Positions 1 through 8,425 of a stretch of DNA of 64,000 bases are shown in pieces. How positions within the stretch are numbered: the stretch's first letter is position 1; each line of letters starts with the position of its first letter. The position numbers were made by a program, and so were the translations under genes. This DNA is from Cognatishimia activa (GTDB lineage: Bacteria; Pseudomonadota; Alphaproteobacteria; Rhodobacterales; Rhodobacteraceae): contig NZ_CP060010.1 in NCBI RefSeq assembly GCF_017798205.1, positions 3,100,001-3,164,000 of the forward strand, read 5' to 3'. The notes under the pieces are model-generated. The model made no database searches. It was not told where the DNA came from and worked only from the letters and a program-made list of their open reading frames with translations.

Positions 1-23
1 GCGGCGGTTTTTGTTTGGGCACC

Positions 24-608
24 TCAGCTGCCCCAGATCGCTTTCACGTAATCCTGCGTCTCTTTATAGGGCGGCACACCACGGTGCTTTTCAACCGCTT
101 CAGGCCCTGCGTTATAGGCGGCCAAAGCCAGACGCCATGAATTGAACCGGCGGTATTGCTGATAGAGATACCGCGCGCCACCCTCTAAGTTCTCTTTCGG
201 ATCGAGCGCATCCACGCGCAAGAGTTTGGCCGTGTCAGGCATCAGTTGCGCCAGCCCCAAGGCCCCTTTGGGCGATACAGCGCCGGCGTTCCAATTGCTC
301 TCCTGCTGCACAAGGCGCAGGAACAGATCAACGGGCACGTTGTGCGTAAGGGCGGCCTCACGCGCCATGTCCAGGTAGGGTCCGGTGTAGTTGCCACGAT
401 AGGGCTGCGCGCCCCATTTGCTGGGCGTGTAAATGGGCTGTGGCTGAAGACGCACCGAGTCGCGATATTGCTCTGATGCACGATTGTCCAACACCTTAAG
501 CTGAGCTGCCGACAGACCATTCTTGGTTTTATGGCTACCTGCCAAAACAGGCCCAGCCATCACAGCCAAGCCCACAGAGCCCAAGAATATCGCGCGTCTC
601 ATCATCAT
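24..608 (-). CDS. Lytic transglycosylase, SLT domain, exported
   Basis: Predicted periplasmic muramidase that cleaves peptidoglycan with formation of 1,6-anhydro ends. The 194-residue protein starts with a signal peptide (hydrophobic stretch about residues 6-22, ending near LAG). The SLT domain covers about residues 80-190 and shows the family signature: the catalytic Glu in QQESNW (about E103), then [10 protein letters not shown] and the late AAYNAGP motif. An in-frame TTG lies further upstream at 635, but the ATG at 608 is preceded by TTAGG and gives a proper signal peptide, so I chose it. Two further ATGs follow immediately (605, 602), so the exact start is uncertain by a few residues. It diverges from ssb across about 150 bp. 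Confidence 0.88.
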   Translation of the reverse strand: MMMRRAIFLGSVGLAVMAGPVLAGSHKTKNGLSAAQLKVLDNRASEQYRDSVRLQPQPIYTPSKWGAQPYRGNYTGPYLDMAREAALTHNVPVDLFLRLVQQESNWNAGAVSPKGALGLAQLMPDTAKLLRVDALDPKENLEGGARYLYQQYRRFNSWRLALAAYNAGPEAVEKHRGVPPYKETQDYVKAIWGS

Positions 609-668
609 CGACCTAACATAGCGCCTCTTAACCAAATTTGAATAAGATGCTCTGAAAATCCGAAAGAC

Positions 669-677
669 TTATCCACA
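669..677 (+). promoter_or_regulatory. DnaA-box-like 9-mer (TTATCCACA)
   Basis: A perfect match to the consensus DnaA box TTATNCACA lies in the divergent region between the transglycosylase and ssb. One 9-mer is seen; no cluster of boxes or AT-rich unwinding element is visible, so this is not evidence for an origin. It could make ssb or its neighbour DnaA-responsive, or be chance. Confidence 0.4.
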
Positions 678-759
678 GCGGTGCGTTTTTGCTGGCGTTC
701 CGCGCGTGTGGATGGTGTAACCTATGCCAAACGAAAAAAGGGCTCAAAGGGGCGAACAT

Positions 760-1284
760 ATGGCCGGATCTCTGAACAAAGTAATGCTGATCGGTAATCT
801 GGGCCGCGACCCAGAGGTGCGCAATTTCCAGAACGGTGGCAAGGTTTGTAACCTGCGCATTGCGACGTCCGAAACTTGGAAAGACCGCAACACAGGCGAG
901 CGTCGTGAACGCACAGAATGGCACTCCGTCGCGATTTTCAACGAAGGTCTTGTACGTGTGGCCGAGCAATACCTCCGCAAAGGCTCCAAGGTCTATATCG
1001 AAGGCCAGCTGCAGACCCGCAAATGGCAGGACCAAAGCGGTCAGGATCGCTATTCCACCGAGGTCGTGCTGCAGGGCTTTGGCTCTACACTGACAATGCT
1101 CGACGGCCGTGGCGAAGGCGGCGGTGGCGGCGGCTTTGGCGGTGGCGGCCAGGGCGGCGGCTATGGCGGCGGAAGCGGCTATGACAGCGGTGGTGGTTAT
1201 GACCAAGGCGGCGGAAGCTTTGGTGGCGGCGGTGGTGGCCAAAGCGCGCCAAGCCGTGATCTGGACGACGAGATCCCGTTCTAA
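760..1284 (+). CDS. ssb: Single-stranded DNA-binding protein SSB
   Basis: Binds and protects single-stranded DNA in replication, recombination and repair. The 174-residue protein has the N-terminal OB fold (about residues 1-110, beginning [14 protein letters not shown] and including the W-rich TEWHSV segment), a Gly-rich flexible linker (about 118-160) and the acidic C-terminal tip DLDDEIPF that recruits partner proteins. An in-frame ATG exists at 724, but the ATG at 760 has an AAGGGG ribosome-binding site 7 bases upstream and begins at the conserved SSB N terminus. The gene is followed by a clear terminator. It is not next to uvrA in this window. Confidence 0.97.
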   Translation: MAGSLNKVMLIGNLGRDPEVRNFQNGGKVCNLRIATSETWKDRNTGERRERTEWHSVAIFNEGLVRVAEQYLRKGSKVYIEGQLQTRKWQDQSGQDRYSTEVVLQGFGSTLTMLDGRGEGGGGGGFGGGGQGGGYGGGSGYDSGGGYDQGGGSFGGGGGGQSAPSRDLDDEIPF

Positions 1285-1339
1285 ACCCTTCAACTTTTGA
1301 GATTCTCAAAAGTTATGATACCACCAAGAGGTGTTCTGG

Positions 1340-1370
1340 GCCTCCCTGAATACAGGGGGGCTTTTCTTTT
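1340..1370 (+). terminator. Rho-independent terminator of ssb
   Basis: A 9-bp stem (GCCTCCCTG / CAGGGGGGC, one G-T pair) with an AATA loop is followed by TTTTCTTTT. It lies 55 bp after the ssb stop and just before the next small gene. Confidence 0.85.
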
Positions 1371-1382
1371 CGGGGTATCACA

Positions 1383-1742
1383 ATGTTAAAACGCACACTC
1401 ACAACCGCCGCGCTTCTTGTCGCGGCAAGCCAAGTCTCCGCACAAGGCACCGGATCTGAAGGCTATTTCCAGATCTACAACGACACCGCCAATAATATTC
1501 TGATCGGCTTTTACACCAACGACGGCTCTGGCTGGTCTACCAACTGGATTGACGGTTACGAGGTCGATCCGGGCGCCTCTATGCAAGCCGAGTTCTTTGC
1601 ACCAGAAGGGCTCTGCGATCAGGTCTTTGCCGCTGGATGGCTGGCCGACAATGGGGACGAGATCATCGACGATCCGATTGCGATCGACATCTGTGCTGCG
1701 TCCAATGTCTATCTTGGCGACAACGAAATTTTCTACGACTAA
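1383..1742 (+). CDS. Small exported protein of unknown function
   Basis: A 119-residue protein with a clear signal peptide (MLKRTLTTAALLVAASQVSAQ, cleavage near residue 20). The mature part is acidic and rich in aromatic residues, with two or three Cys in CDQVFAAGW and DICAAS, which could form a disulfide in the periplasm. I do not recognise the family. It sits alone between the ssb terminator and the convergent aroB gene. The signal peptide and roseobacter-like codon use support a real gene. Confidence 0.7.
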   Translation: MLKRTLTTAALLVAASQVSAQGTGSEGYFQIYNDTANNILIGFYTNDGSGWSTNWIDGYEVDPGASMQAEFFAPEGLCDQVFAAGWLADNGDEIIDDPIAIDICAASNVYLGDNEIFYD

Positions 1743-1778
1743 GCTCTCGTGCGTTGCTTGAGCGATTGGTAATCGGCC

Positions 1779-2885
1779 CTAGCCTGCCAGGCCGTCCTTG
1801 ATCACCGACACAACCGCATCGCGTGGCACATCTGCGGTGACAAAGGCCTGACCGATGCCGCGCGCGAGAATAAAGCGCAACTGTCCGTCGACGACCTTTT
1901 TGTCTTGCCCCATAAGGTCCACAAGATGCTCAGCCGAAGGCAGATCACCGGGAATATCCGTCAGGTCGGTTTTCATGCCCATCGCTTTAAGATGCGTCCT
2001 TACCCGGCTTGGATCTTCTTGCGAACACCGGCCAAGGCGCGAAGAGAGTTCAAACGCCAGGGCACAGCCGATGGCGACGCCTTCGCCATGCAAAAGACGA
2101 TCCGAATAGCCGGTTGCAGCCTCAAGCGCGTGACAGAAGGTATGGCCAAGGTTCAAGAGCGCACGGTCGCCCTGCTCGGTCTCATCGCGCATGACGATCT
2201 CGGCTTTCATCTCGCAAGAGCGTTTGACCGCGTAAATCCGCGCCTCTTCGTCCCCTGCCGCCAGCTTCGGGCCATTCTCTTCGAGCCACTCAAAGAACGC
2301 GGCATCGCCCAGCAGTCCATATTTCACGACTTCGCCGTAGCCTGCCAGAAAGTCACGTGGTGTCAGCGCCTTAAGCACATCCACATCCGCCAGAACCAGC
2401 GATGGCTGGTGGAACGCACCGATCAGGTTCTTGCCCTGCGGAGCATTGATTCCGGTCTTGCCACCCACCGAACTGTCAACCTGCGCCAACAGAGAGGTCG
2501 GGATCTGAACAAACCCCACCCCGCGTCGTAAGGATGCGGCTGCAAAGCCAGTAAGGTCTCCGATCACGCCGCCGCCGAAGGCGATCACAAGATCTTTGCG
2601 CTCGACCTTTTGCGCCAAAAGCCATTCAACCGTGCGCTCAAAATGCGGCCAGCTTTTGGTGGCCTCGCCTGCGGGCAAAACCAAAGCCTCTGAGGCGATC
2701 CCCGCCGCGGCCAGACCTTCCTGCAAGGCGGGCAAATGCAAAGACGCGACATTTTCATCCGTCACGATCATCATACGCTTGCGGTCGCTGATCTGGCGGA
2801 TCAAATCTCCGGACTGAGCCAGCAAACCAGGGCCGATCAGAATGTCGTACTCACGGCCTTCAAGGCCCACATGAACGGTTTGCAT
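1779..2885 (-). CDS. aroB: 3-dehydroquinate synthase
   Basis: Second step of the shikimate pathway: converts DAHP to 3-dehydroquinate using NAD and a divalent metal in the cytosol. The 368-residue length is typical. Visible motifs are the NAD-binding GGGVIGDLTGF, VDSSVGGKTGIN with the substrate lysine, KYGLLGD, and the metal-ligand histidines in LGHTFCHALE and LHGEGVAIG. It lies 3 bp downstream of aroK and is surely co-transcribed with it. Confidence 0.97.
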   Translation of the reverse strand: MQTVHVGLEGREYDILIGPGLLAQSGDLIRQISDRKRMMIVTDENVASLHLPALQEGLAAAGIASEALVLPAGEATKSWPHFERTVEWLLAQKVERKDLVIAFGGGVIGDLTGFAAASLRRGVGFVQIPTSLLAQVDSSVGGKTGINAPQGKNLIGAFHQPSLVLADVDVLKALTPRDFLAGYGEVVKYGLLGDAAFFEWLEENGPKLAAGDEEARIYAVKRSCEMKAEIVMRDETEQGDRALLNLGHTFCHALEAATGYSDRLLHGEGVAIGCALAFELSSRLGRCSQEDPSRVRTHLKAMGMKTDLTDIPGDLPSAEHLVDLMGQDKKVVDGQLRFILARGIGQAFVTADVPRDAVVSVIKDGLAG

Positions 2886-2888
2886 TGC

Positions 2889-3425
2889 CTAAACCTCTAT
2901 TACGTCGGGGCGCGTGCGTAGAGCATCGATCACGCGGTCTGCCATCTCTTCGATGGTGAAATCCGGATCCGCTTTGACCGATAAATCCGCCAGAGCGTAG
3001 ATCGGCACGCGTGTGTTGAATATCTCGGTCAGGGTCGCCAATGGATCGGCTGTGCGCAACAAGGGGCGCGTGTCCTTATGGCGGACGCGCTCCCACAAAA
3101 GGCTCAGATCCGCATCTAGCCAAATCGCCACACCCTTGTCGGAAATCATATCGCGATTACCGTCCGCAAGATAAGCGCCGCCGCCGGTCGACAGAATACC
3201 GATCTCATTTTCCAAAAGGCGCTCAATGACTTGCGTCTCTTTCTTACGGAAAAATGGCTCGCCATCGCGGGCAAAGATCTCGGCAATCGACATATTGGCA
3301 GCCGCTTCGATCTCGGCGTCGGAATCAAGAAACGGGACCCCAAGCTTGGCCGCGACAGCACGCCCCACGGCGGTCTTGCCAGCGCCCATCATGCCGACCA
3401 TCACAACCGTTTTCCTGAGTTTCAT
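2889..3425 (-). CDS. aroK: Shikimate kinase
   Basis: Phosphorylates shikimate with ATP in aromatic amino acid synthesis. The 178-residue protein has the P-loop GMMGAGKT (residues 11-18), the substrate/metal Asp in LDSDAEIE, the substrate Arg in EPFFRKKE, and the GGGAYL loop. A longer reading frame extends upstream to 3473, but the ATG at 3425 is preceded by AGGGGC and begins just before the beta-strand leading to the P-loop. First gene of an aroK-aroB operon. Confidence 0.95.
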   Translation of the reverse strand: MKLRKTVVMVGMMGAGKTAVGRAVAAKLGVPFLDSDAEIEAAANMSIAEIFARDGEPFFRKKETQVIERLLENEIGILSTGGGAYLADGNRDMISDKGVAIWLDADLSLLWERVRHKDTRPLLRTADPLATLTEIFNTRVPIYALADLSVKADPDFTIEEMADRVIDALRTRPDVIEV

Positions 3426-3564
3426 GCCGCCCCTATTGCCCCGCTGGCGATTTTCACGCTGAAAACCGGCCAATTTTCGCCATTTCGCACTGAATGACGT
3501 GATATTCGCAAAAAGGCCAGATATATATTAGAAAAAAGCAGGCACTAAGAATGTGAGGGCGGTC

Positions 3565-3714
3565 ATGGGTCGACTCATCAGAGCAATATTTTTCCTTGTG
3601 GTGTTCTTGGCAGTGGGCCTTGTGAGCTATGCCTATATCGGCCCGATCTTTGGCGCTGATTTCAGCGCACCGCAGGCGGAAATCAGACAGTCGGTCACGC
3701 TGGATGGGAATTAG
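3565..3714 (+). CDS. 49-residue membrane protein, overlaps the next gene
   Basis: A short ORF starting at an ATG with a GAGGGC ribosome-binding site. It encodes one hydrophobic segment (about residues 5-28, RAIFFLVVFLAVGLVSYAYIG) followed by a short polar tail with Asp/Gln/Glu. The stop TAG overlaps the start of the downstream 504-residue gene by 11 bases, the arrangement expected for translational coupling. Function unknown; possibly a small inner-membrane partner of the downstream exported protein. Confidence 0.65.
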   Translation: MGRLIRAIFFLVVFLAVGLVSYAYIGPIFGADFSAPQAEIRQSVTLDGN

Positions 3715-5218
3715 ACATCCTCTACTGGCATTGATCGCGGCGCTTGCCGCAGGATCCGCGACGGCGCAGGCGCCTTTGTCGGCGATTGATTGGCTTAGCC
3801 AGACCCCAACAGTTGCTCTGGACGTTGCGCCTTTTGTCGAAGAACCCCCAATAGATCAAGGCGTTACGACGCCCGAGGTCACGGTCTCGCCGCTTGGAAA
3901 CGTGGGGCGCGACGCCGTTGGCCTGTTGCCCAGTTCCGTTACGGGTTTGCCGAGCGCCTTGTGGTCGGAAAGCCCCGCGCAGACCTTGGCGGACAGGATT
4001 ACTGACCTGCGAGTCGAAGGCTCTCCGGCCATGCAGGCACTGCTCTATACGTTGCTTTTGGCCGAGGCGAACCCGCCGCAAGACGCTGGCCAAGCCGATG
4101 CGCTTTTGCTGGCGCGGGTCGACAAGCTGGTGGCACTGGGCGCGATTGAGCAAGCCAATGCGCTGCTGGAGCGCGCGGGCCCCAATACTGAAACCCTCTT
4201 TCAACGGTGGTTTGACGTAACACTCTTGCTGGGCGAGGAACAACGCGCCTGCGAGGCCCTGAACCCTGCCCCGCATCTATCGCCATCCTACGCCGCTCGG
4301 GTATTCTGCCTTGCGCGGGCGGGTGATTGGACGGCGGCGGCGCTGACTTTGGAAACGGCCAATCTGTTGGGGCTTTTGACGCTTGAGGAAGATGCGCTTT
4401 TGCTGCGGTTCCTTGACCCAGAGATCTCGGAAGGCGAACCGCTCTTGGTGACGCCAAACGATCCGACCCCGCTGACCTTCCGCCTTTATGAGGCCATCGG
4501 AGAGCCTCTGCCCACGACAAGCCTGCCCCGCCCCTTCGCCCATGCAGATCTGCGCAGCACATCGGGATGGAAAGCGCAGCTTGAGGCGGCGGAACGACTG
4601 GCTAGCGTCGGGGCTTTGCCCGAAAACCGACTACTCGGGATCTACACAGAGCGACAACCTGCGGCTTCGGGTATGATCTGGGATCGTGTGGATGCCCTGC
4701 AAGCCTTTGACGAAGCCGTCGAAGCGGGAGATAGGACAGCCGTAGAAGAAACGCTCGCAGCCGCCTGGAGCGCAGCTCAGCAGGCGCGCGTTGAGGTGCC
4801 ATTTTCCCGCATTTACGGCCCGGTTCTGGCCGATCTGTCCCTGACAGGCGTTGCGCAAGTGCTGGCGCGCGAAGTTCAACTCTTGTCCCCCGCCTATGAG
4901 GTTGCCGCGCAATCAGGACCACGGGATTTTCTGGCAGGTCTTGCACGCGGGTCGCCGCCCAGACGCGGGCAAACGCCCGAGGAACAGGCCGTCGCAGAAG
5001 CCTTCAACGGCGCGGGTGTCCCCCAGTCTTTCAGCCACAAACTGGCACGTGGCCAGCTGGGCGAGGTGATTTTGGCCGCGATGGCGCTGTATGAACAGGG
5101 GCTGTCAGGTGATCTACGGGCCCTGACCGAGTCGCTGGCGACCTTCCGCGCCTTGGGGCTTGAGGACACAGCGCGACAAGCGGCCTTGCAAGTTCTTCTG
5201 TTGGATCGCCGCACATGA
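3704..5218 (+). CDS. Exported 504-residue protein of unknown function
   Basis: Starts at the ATG inside the end of the preceding small ORF (MGIRHPLLALIAALAAGSATAQA), giving a good signal peptide with cleavage near residue 23. The upstream in-frame extension to 3629 lacks a signal and overlaps the small ORF fully, so I reject it. The mature part is Ala/Leu/Glu-rich and mostly helical, with motifs such as ALLYTLLLAEANP and ALLERAGP that suggest helical (TPR/Sel1-like) repeats, but I do not assign a family. It overlaps xerD by 4 bases (ATGA), so the small ORF, this gene and xerD probably form one operon. Confidence 0.8.
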   Translation: MGIRHPLLALIAALAAGSATAQAPLSAIDWLSQTPTVALDVAPFVEEPPIDQGVTTPEVTVSPLGNVGRDAVGLLPSSVTGLPSALWSESPAQTLADRITDLRVEGSPAMQALLYTLLLAEANPPQDAGQADALLLARVDKLVALGAIEQANALLERAGPNTETLFQRWFDVTLLLGEEQRACEALNPAPHLSPSYAARVFCLARAGDWTAAALTLETANLLGLLTLEEDALLLRFLDPEISEGEPLLVTPNDPTPLTFRLYEAIGEPLPTTSLPRPFAHADLRSTSGWKAQLEAAERLASVGALPENRLLGIYTERQPAASGMIWDRVDALQAFDEAVEAGDRTAVEETLAAAWSAAQQARVEVPFSRIYGPVLADLSLTGVAQVLAREVQLLSPAYEVAAQSGPRDFLAGLARGSPPRRGQTPEEQAVAEAFNGAGVPQSFSHKLARGQLGEVILAAMALYEQGLSGDLRALTESLATFRALGLEDTARQAALQVLLLDRRT

Positions 5219-6138
5219 GCCTGCAGTGGATTTCGACTTTCCTTGAGGCGCAGGCCGCTGAATTGGGGGCCGCGACCAACACGCAATTGGCCTATGCCCG
5301 CGACCTGCGGGATTTCTCAGATTGGCTGAACGGCCATGGCACGGCGTTTGATGCAGTAAGCCGCGACGTGATTGAGGACTATCTGGTCTTTTGCGACGCG
5401 CAAGGATTGGCGAAATCCACACGCGCCCGGCGGCTGTCCGCTATCAAACAGCTTTTTCGGTTTGCCTTTGAAGAAGGCTGGATGGAGACAAACCCCGCGA
5501 TTCAAATCCGCGGACCCGGACGGGACAAACGCCTGCCGAAAACTCTTGAGGTCATCGAGGTGGACCGCCTGATCGGAGCTGCTGAAGCTTCGGGCCGCAA
5601 CCCGCTGGAAAACGCCAGAAATATCTGCTTAATGCAGTTGCTTTACGCGACCGGAATGCGGGTCAGCGAGCTTGTATCGCTGCCTGTCAGTGCTGCACGC
5701 GGAGACCCTCGGATGCTGCTCATTCTGGGCAAAGGCGGCAAGGAACGCATGGTGCCTCTTTCCGGTGATGCGCGCGCGGCTTTGGCGCATTGGCTGACGG
5801 AACGTGACGCGGATGAGGTGAAGAAACGAGAAAAGGGGTTGCCCGCGTCAAAGTTCCTTTTCCCAAGTCGAGGCAAGTTGGGTCATATCACCCGCCATCG
5901 GTTCTATGCCTTGATCAAGGAACTCGCCGTCGCTGGCGGCGTGAGCCCCGACAAGGTCACGCCCCATACGCTGCGCCACGCTTTCGCAACGCATCTTTTG
6001 GCCAATGGCGCCGATTTAAGGTCTATTCAGGTTCTGCTTGGCCACGCCGATGTGGCAACGACAGAAATCTACACCCATGTGTTAGATGAGAGGCTAAAAG
6101 AACTGGTGCTGGACCATCACCCTCTGGCGAAAGACTAG
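5215..6138 (+). CDS. xerD: Tyrosine recombinase XerD
   Basis: Site-specific recombinase acting with XerC at dif to resolve chromosome dimers. The 307-residue length fits. The N-terminal SAM-like core-binding domain spans about residues 1-100. The catalytic domain shows all the expected residues: R149 in ATGMRVSEL, K173 in GKGGKER, H251 and R254 in HTLRHAFATHLL, H277 in LLGHADVATT, and the nucleophile Y286 in TEIYTHV. XerD is favoured over XerC by overall resemblance, not by a test. It overlaps the upstream gene by ATGA and meets the metallophosphoesterase tail to tail, with both stops sharing CTAG. Confidence 0.92.
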   Translation: MSLQWISTFLEAQAAELGAATNTQLAYARDLRDFSDWLNGHGTAFDAVSRDVIEDYLVFCDAQGLAKSTRARRLSAIKQLFRFAFEEGWMETNPAIQIRGPGRDKRLPKTLEVIEVDRLIGAAEASGRNPLENARNICLMQLLYATGMRVSELVSLPVSAARGDPRMLLILGKGGKERMVPLSGDARAALAHWLTERDADEVKKREKGLPASKFLFPSRGKLGHITRHRFYALIKELAVAGGVSPDKVTPHTLRHAFATHLLANGADLRSIQVLLGHADVATTEIYTHVLDERLKELVLDHHPLAKD

Positions 6139-6935
6139 CGCCGTAGGGCTTCGGGCAAGACATCCTCGGATGGCCAGATGCCCGTTTGCAATGCGATGTC
6201 ATAGCCCTGCACCAATCCGACCTCAGTCATGCGCGCTTTTGCTCCCTCGACGTCATAGCTCAGCTCGCAAATCTCGGCCTGCCCCTCTGACAGAACAGCA
6301 TAGCGCACCTGTACCGCGCCATCATGCGGAGGCATCCCGATCACGCCTGCATTGACCCAGGTGACGCCAACCACGTCTTTGACAAAGGGAATACCGGAAT
6401 GGCCCGCGATCACGACATCAACCTCTCCGACATGCGCCCGAAGGGCGTCGACTTCTTCGGTGAAAACCTCATCAGTCGACGCGGACCAGATGAAACGGGC
6501 GATGTCGGTCACGCCGCCATGGATAGCAGCGAACCTTTTGCCTGATTGCGAAAACAAAATAATATCAGGGCATTGCGCCATGAATCTGCGGTGTTCCAAT
6601 GACACCTCAGCATTGGCATGCGCATACCAACCCGCGGACAAGAGATCACAGGTCGTCCCGCTCTCAAACCCGCAACCGCAATCCAAAGCCCCTGCAGCCA
6701 GTTGCTTTTCGCAATTGCCCGCCACAATCGGAATACCTGCGTCCATGATCAAATCAACCGTCGCAGCCGGATCTCCGCAATAGGCCACGAGATCGCCGGT
6801 GCAGACCATATGCTCCGCGTCAATGCCCCTGTGTGCGGCTTCGATCAACAATGCCTCGGTCGCCTGCAGGTTCGAATAGGGTCCGCCAAACAGCAGCATA
6901 TCCCCATCAATTTCGCCCAGATCTTTGACGTTCAT
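6135..6935 (-). CDS. Metallophosphoesterase-family protein with altered first motif
   Basis: Calcineurin-like phosphoesterase fold, 266 residues. Recognisable motifs are GDLVAY (about residues 47-52), GNCE (73-76), the metal-ligand histidine in AIHGG (about 139) and GHSG (178-181). The first metal motif, normally GDxHG, reads GGPYSN (17-22) and so lacks both the Asp and the His. The fold is therefore clear but a normal two-metal site is doubtful; it may use one metal or be a non-catalytic sensor. A TTG-initiated extension to 6959 exists; the ATG at 6935 is preferred. Convergent with xerD and divergent from the CorC-like gene. Confidence 0.8.
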   Translation of the reverse strand: MNVKDLGEIDGDMLLFGGPYSNLQATEALLIEAAHRGIDAEHMVCTGDLVAYCGDPAATVDLIMDAGIPIVAGNCEKQLAAGALDCGCGFESGTTCDLLSAGWYAHANAEVSLEHRRFMAQCPDIILFSQSGKRFAAIHGGVTDIARFIWSASTDEVFTEEVDALRAHVGEVDVVIAGHSGIPFVKDVVGVTWVNAGVIGMPPHDGAVQVRYAVLSEGQAEICELSYDVEGAKARMTEVGLVQGYDIALQTGIWPSEDVLPEALRR

Positions 6936-7008
6936 TTCCGAAGCTTTCCCTTGAACCAAGGCGCGCGCGTGCCCATAACACAGTGCAGATAAAGGGATAG
7001 CTTACACA

Positions 7009-8319
7009 ATGGAAATCACAACTCCGGTACTGGATTCAGCCTTTTGGATCATGGCAGGCGGCATTGCGCTTTTGCTCATGATGTCGGCGTTTTTTTCCGG
7101 TAGCGAAACGGCGCTGACAGCGGCCTCGCGCGGCAAGCTGCGCACGCAGGCCGACAAAGGCTCACGCGGCGCAAAACGTGCGCTCAAGATCACCGAGGAC
7201 AGCGAGCGTCTGATCGGCTCGGTACTGCTCGGCAATAACCTTGTGAACATCCTGGCAACGTCGCTTGCGACCAGCCTTCTGACACAGGCTTTTGGCGACA
7301 GCGGCGTCGCCTTGGCGACCCTCGTGATGACCCTTTTGGTTCTGATCTTTGCCGAAGTGCTGCCCAAGACCTACGCGATCACCGCGCCCGAAACGGCGGC
7401 ATCGCGCGTCTCTGGAATCATTCAGATCGTTGTCGTGCTCTTTGCACCTGTTGTGTCCGCCGTCCGCCTCTTGGTGCGTGGCGTGTTGCGCATTTTTGGC
7501 GTGCGCACGGATCCCGACAGCCAGATCCTCGCCGTTCGCGAAGAAATCGCGGGCGCGCTGCAACTTGGTCATTCCGAAGGGATCGTGGAAAAAGAAGACC
7601 GCGACCGAATTCTCGGCGCGCTCGATCTGGGCGAACGCACGGTTGAGGAAATCATGCTGCACCGTTCGGGCATTGAGATGATCAATGCTGACGACGCGCC
7701 TGCTGAAATCCTAAGCCAATGTCTGGAAAGCAACCACACCCGCCTGCCCGTCTTTAAAGATGATCCGGAAAACATCGTCGGCGTTGTGCACGCCAAGGAC
7801 CTGTTGCGCGCGATGCATGCCCATGTCGCAGACAGTGACGGCGCGCCGGATCTTTCCAAATTCAGCCTCTCGGACGTGGCCAAGACGCCCTATTTCGTCC
7901 CCGACACCACGTCGCTGGACGACCAGATGCGTCAATTCCTGAAACGCCGCAGCCACTTTGCGCTGGTGGTCGACGAATACGGCGCGCTGCGCGGATTGAT
8001 CACGCTGGAAGACATCCTTGAGGAAATCGTGGGCGAGATCACCGACGAATTTGACCCTGCGGCCGAGCACCCGATCCGACAGTCCGAGGACGGCCAGTTC
8101 CTGATCGACGGGGCCATGACGATCCGAGACCTCAACCGCGCCAGCGACTGGAACTTGCCAGATGAAGAGGCCAACACCGTCGCAGGCCTCGTGATCCACG
8201 AAGCCCAGACGATCCCGGTTGTGGGTCAGGTCTTTGCCTTCCACGGGTTCCGGTTCGAGGTCATGGCGCGCAAGGACAACCGGATCACCCGGCTCAAGGT
8301 GCGGCCTTTGCAGAAGTAG
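7009..8319 (+). CDS. CNNM/CorC-HlyC family transporter with CBS domains
   Basis: Inner-membrane protein of the family associated with Mg2+/Co2+ efflux or tolerance (once called hemolysins). The 436 residues contain an N-terminal DUF21 membrane domain (about 1-180, with GSETALTAASRGKLRTQA and FAEVLPKTYAI), a CBS pair (about 200-330, with LPVFKDDPENIVGVVHAKDL and HFALVVDEYGALRGLITLEDILEEIVGEI) and the C-terminal CorC_HlyC domain (about 345-430). All parts are intact. The substrate is not deducible from sequence. Confidence 0.92.
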   Translation: MEITTPVLDSAFWIMAGGIALLLMMSAFFSGSETALTAASRGKLRTQADKGSRGAKRALKITEDSERLIGSVLLGNNLVNILATSLATSLLTQAFGDSGVALATLVMTLLVLIFAEVLPKTYAITAPETAASRVSGIIQIVVVLFAPVVSAVRLLVRGVLRIFGVRTDPDSQILAVREEIAGALQLGHSEGIVEKEDRDRILGALDLGERTVEEIMLHRSGIEMINADDAPAEILSQCLESNHTRLPVFKDDPENIVGVVHAKDLLRAMHAHVADSDGAPDLSKFSLSDVAKTPYFVPDTTSLDDQMRQFLKRRSHFALVVDEYGALRGLITLEDILEEIVGEITDEFDPAAEHPIRQSEDGQFLIDGAMTIRDLNRASDWNLPDEEANTVAGLVIHEAQTIPVVGQVFAFHGFRFEVMARKDNRITRLKVRPLQK

Positions 8320-8340
8320 CCCACCGGGCAAAATTGATTA

Positions 8341-8357
8341 GCGACACAATGTGTCGC
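8341..8357. repeat. Perfect 17-nt palindrome GCGACACA-A-TGTGTCGC
   Basis: Eight-base arms around one central base, 22 bp after the CorC-like stop and 69 bp before the demethylase start. It could fold as a short hairpin followed by TTT (a weak terminator) or be an operator for the downstream gene. A second partly symmetrical site, TTGTCTACACAA (8399-8410), resembles GntR-family half sites (GT-N-TA-N-AC) and lies just upstream of the ribosome-binding site. Confidence 0.5.
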
Positions 8358-8425
8358 TTTCGGCGCAGCACACTTCGAGCGAAATGGCGAGACCTCTATT
8401 GTCTACACAAAACTCGGAGGCCCAT

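Noticed and set aside
691-706. Possible LexA box (GTTC-N7-GTTC type) before ssb, GTTCCGCGCGTGTGG
   Set aside because: The second half reads GTGG rather than GTTC; too weak to report as a site.
836-1300. Overlapping Ala- or Arg-rich frames across the Gly-rich part of ssb on both strands
   Set aside because: Low-complexity Gly codons (GGC) give open frames in every phase; none has a start signal or domain.
1905-2531. Plus-strand 208-codon frame opposite aroB
   Set aside because: aroB has complete motifs on the minus strand; the plus frame is rich in Arg/Gln with no domain.
6135-6138. Convergent stops sharing CTAG (also TTAA at 15867-15870)
   Set aside because: Tail-to-tail 4-base overlaps are common in compact genomes and suggest no function.
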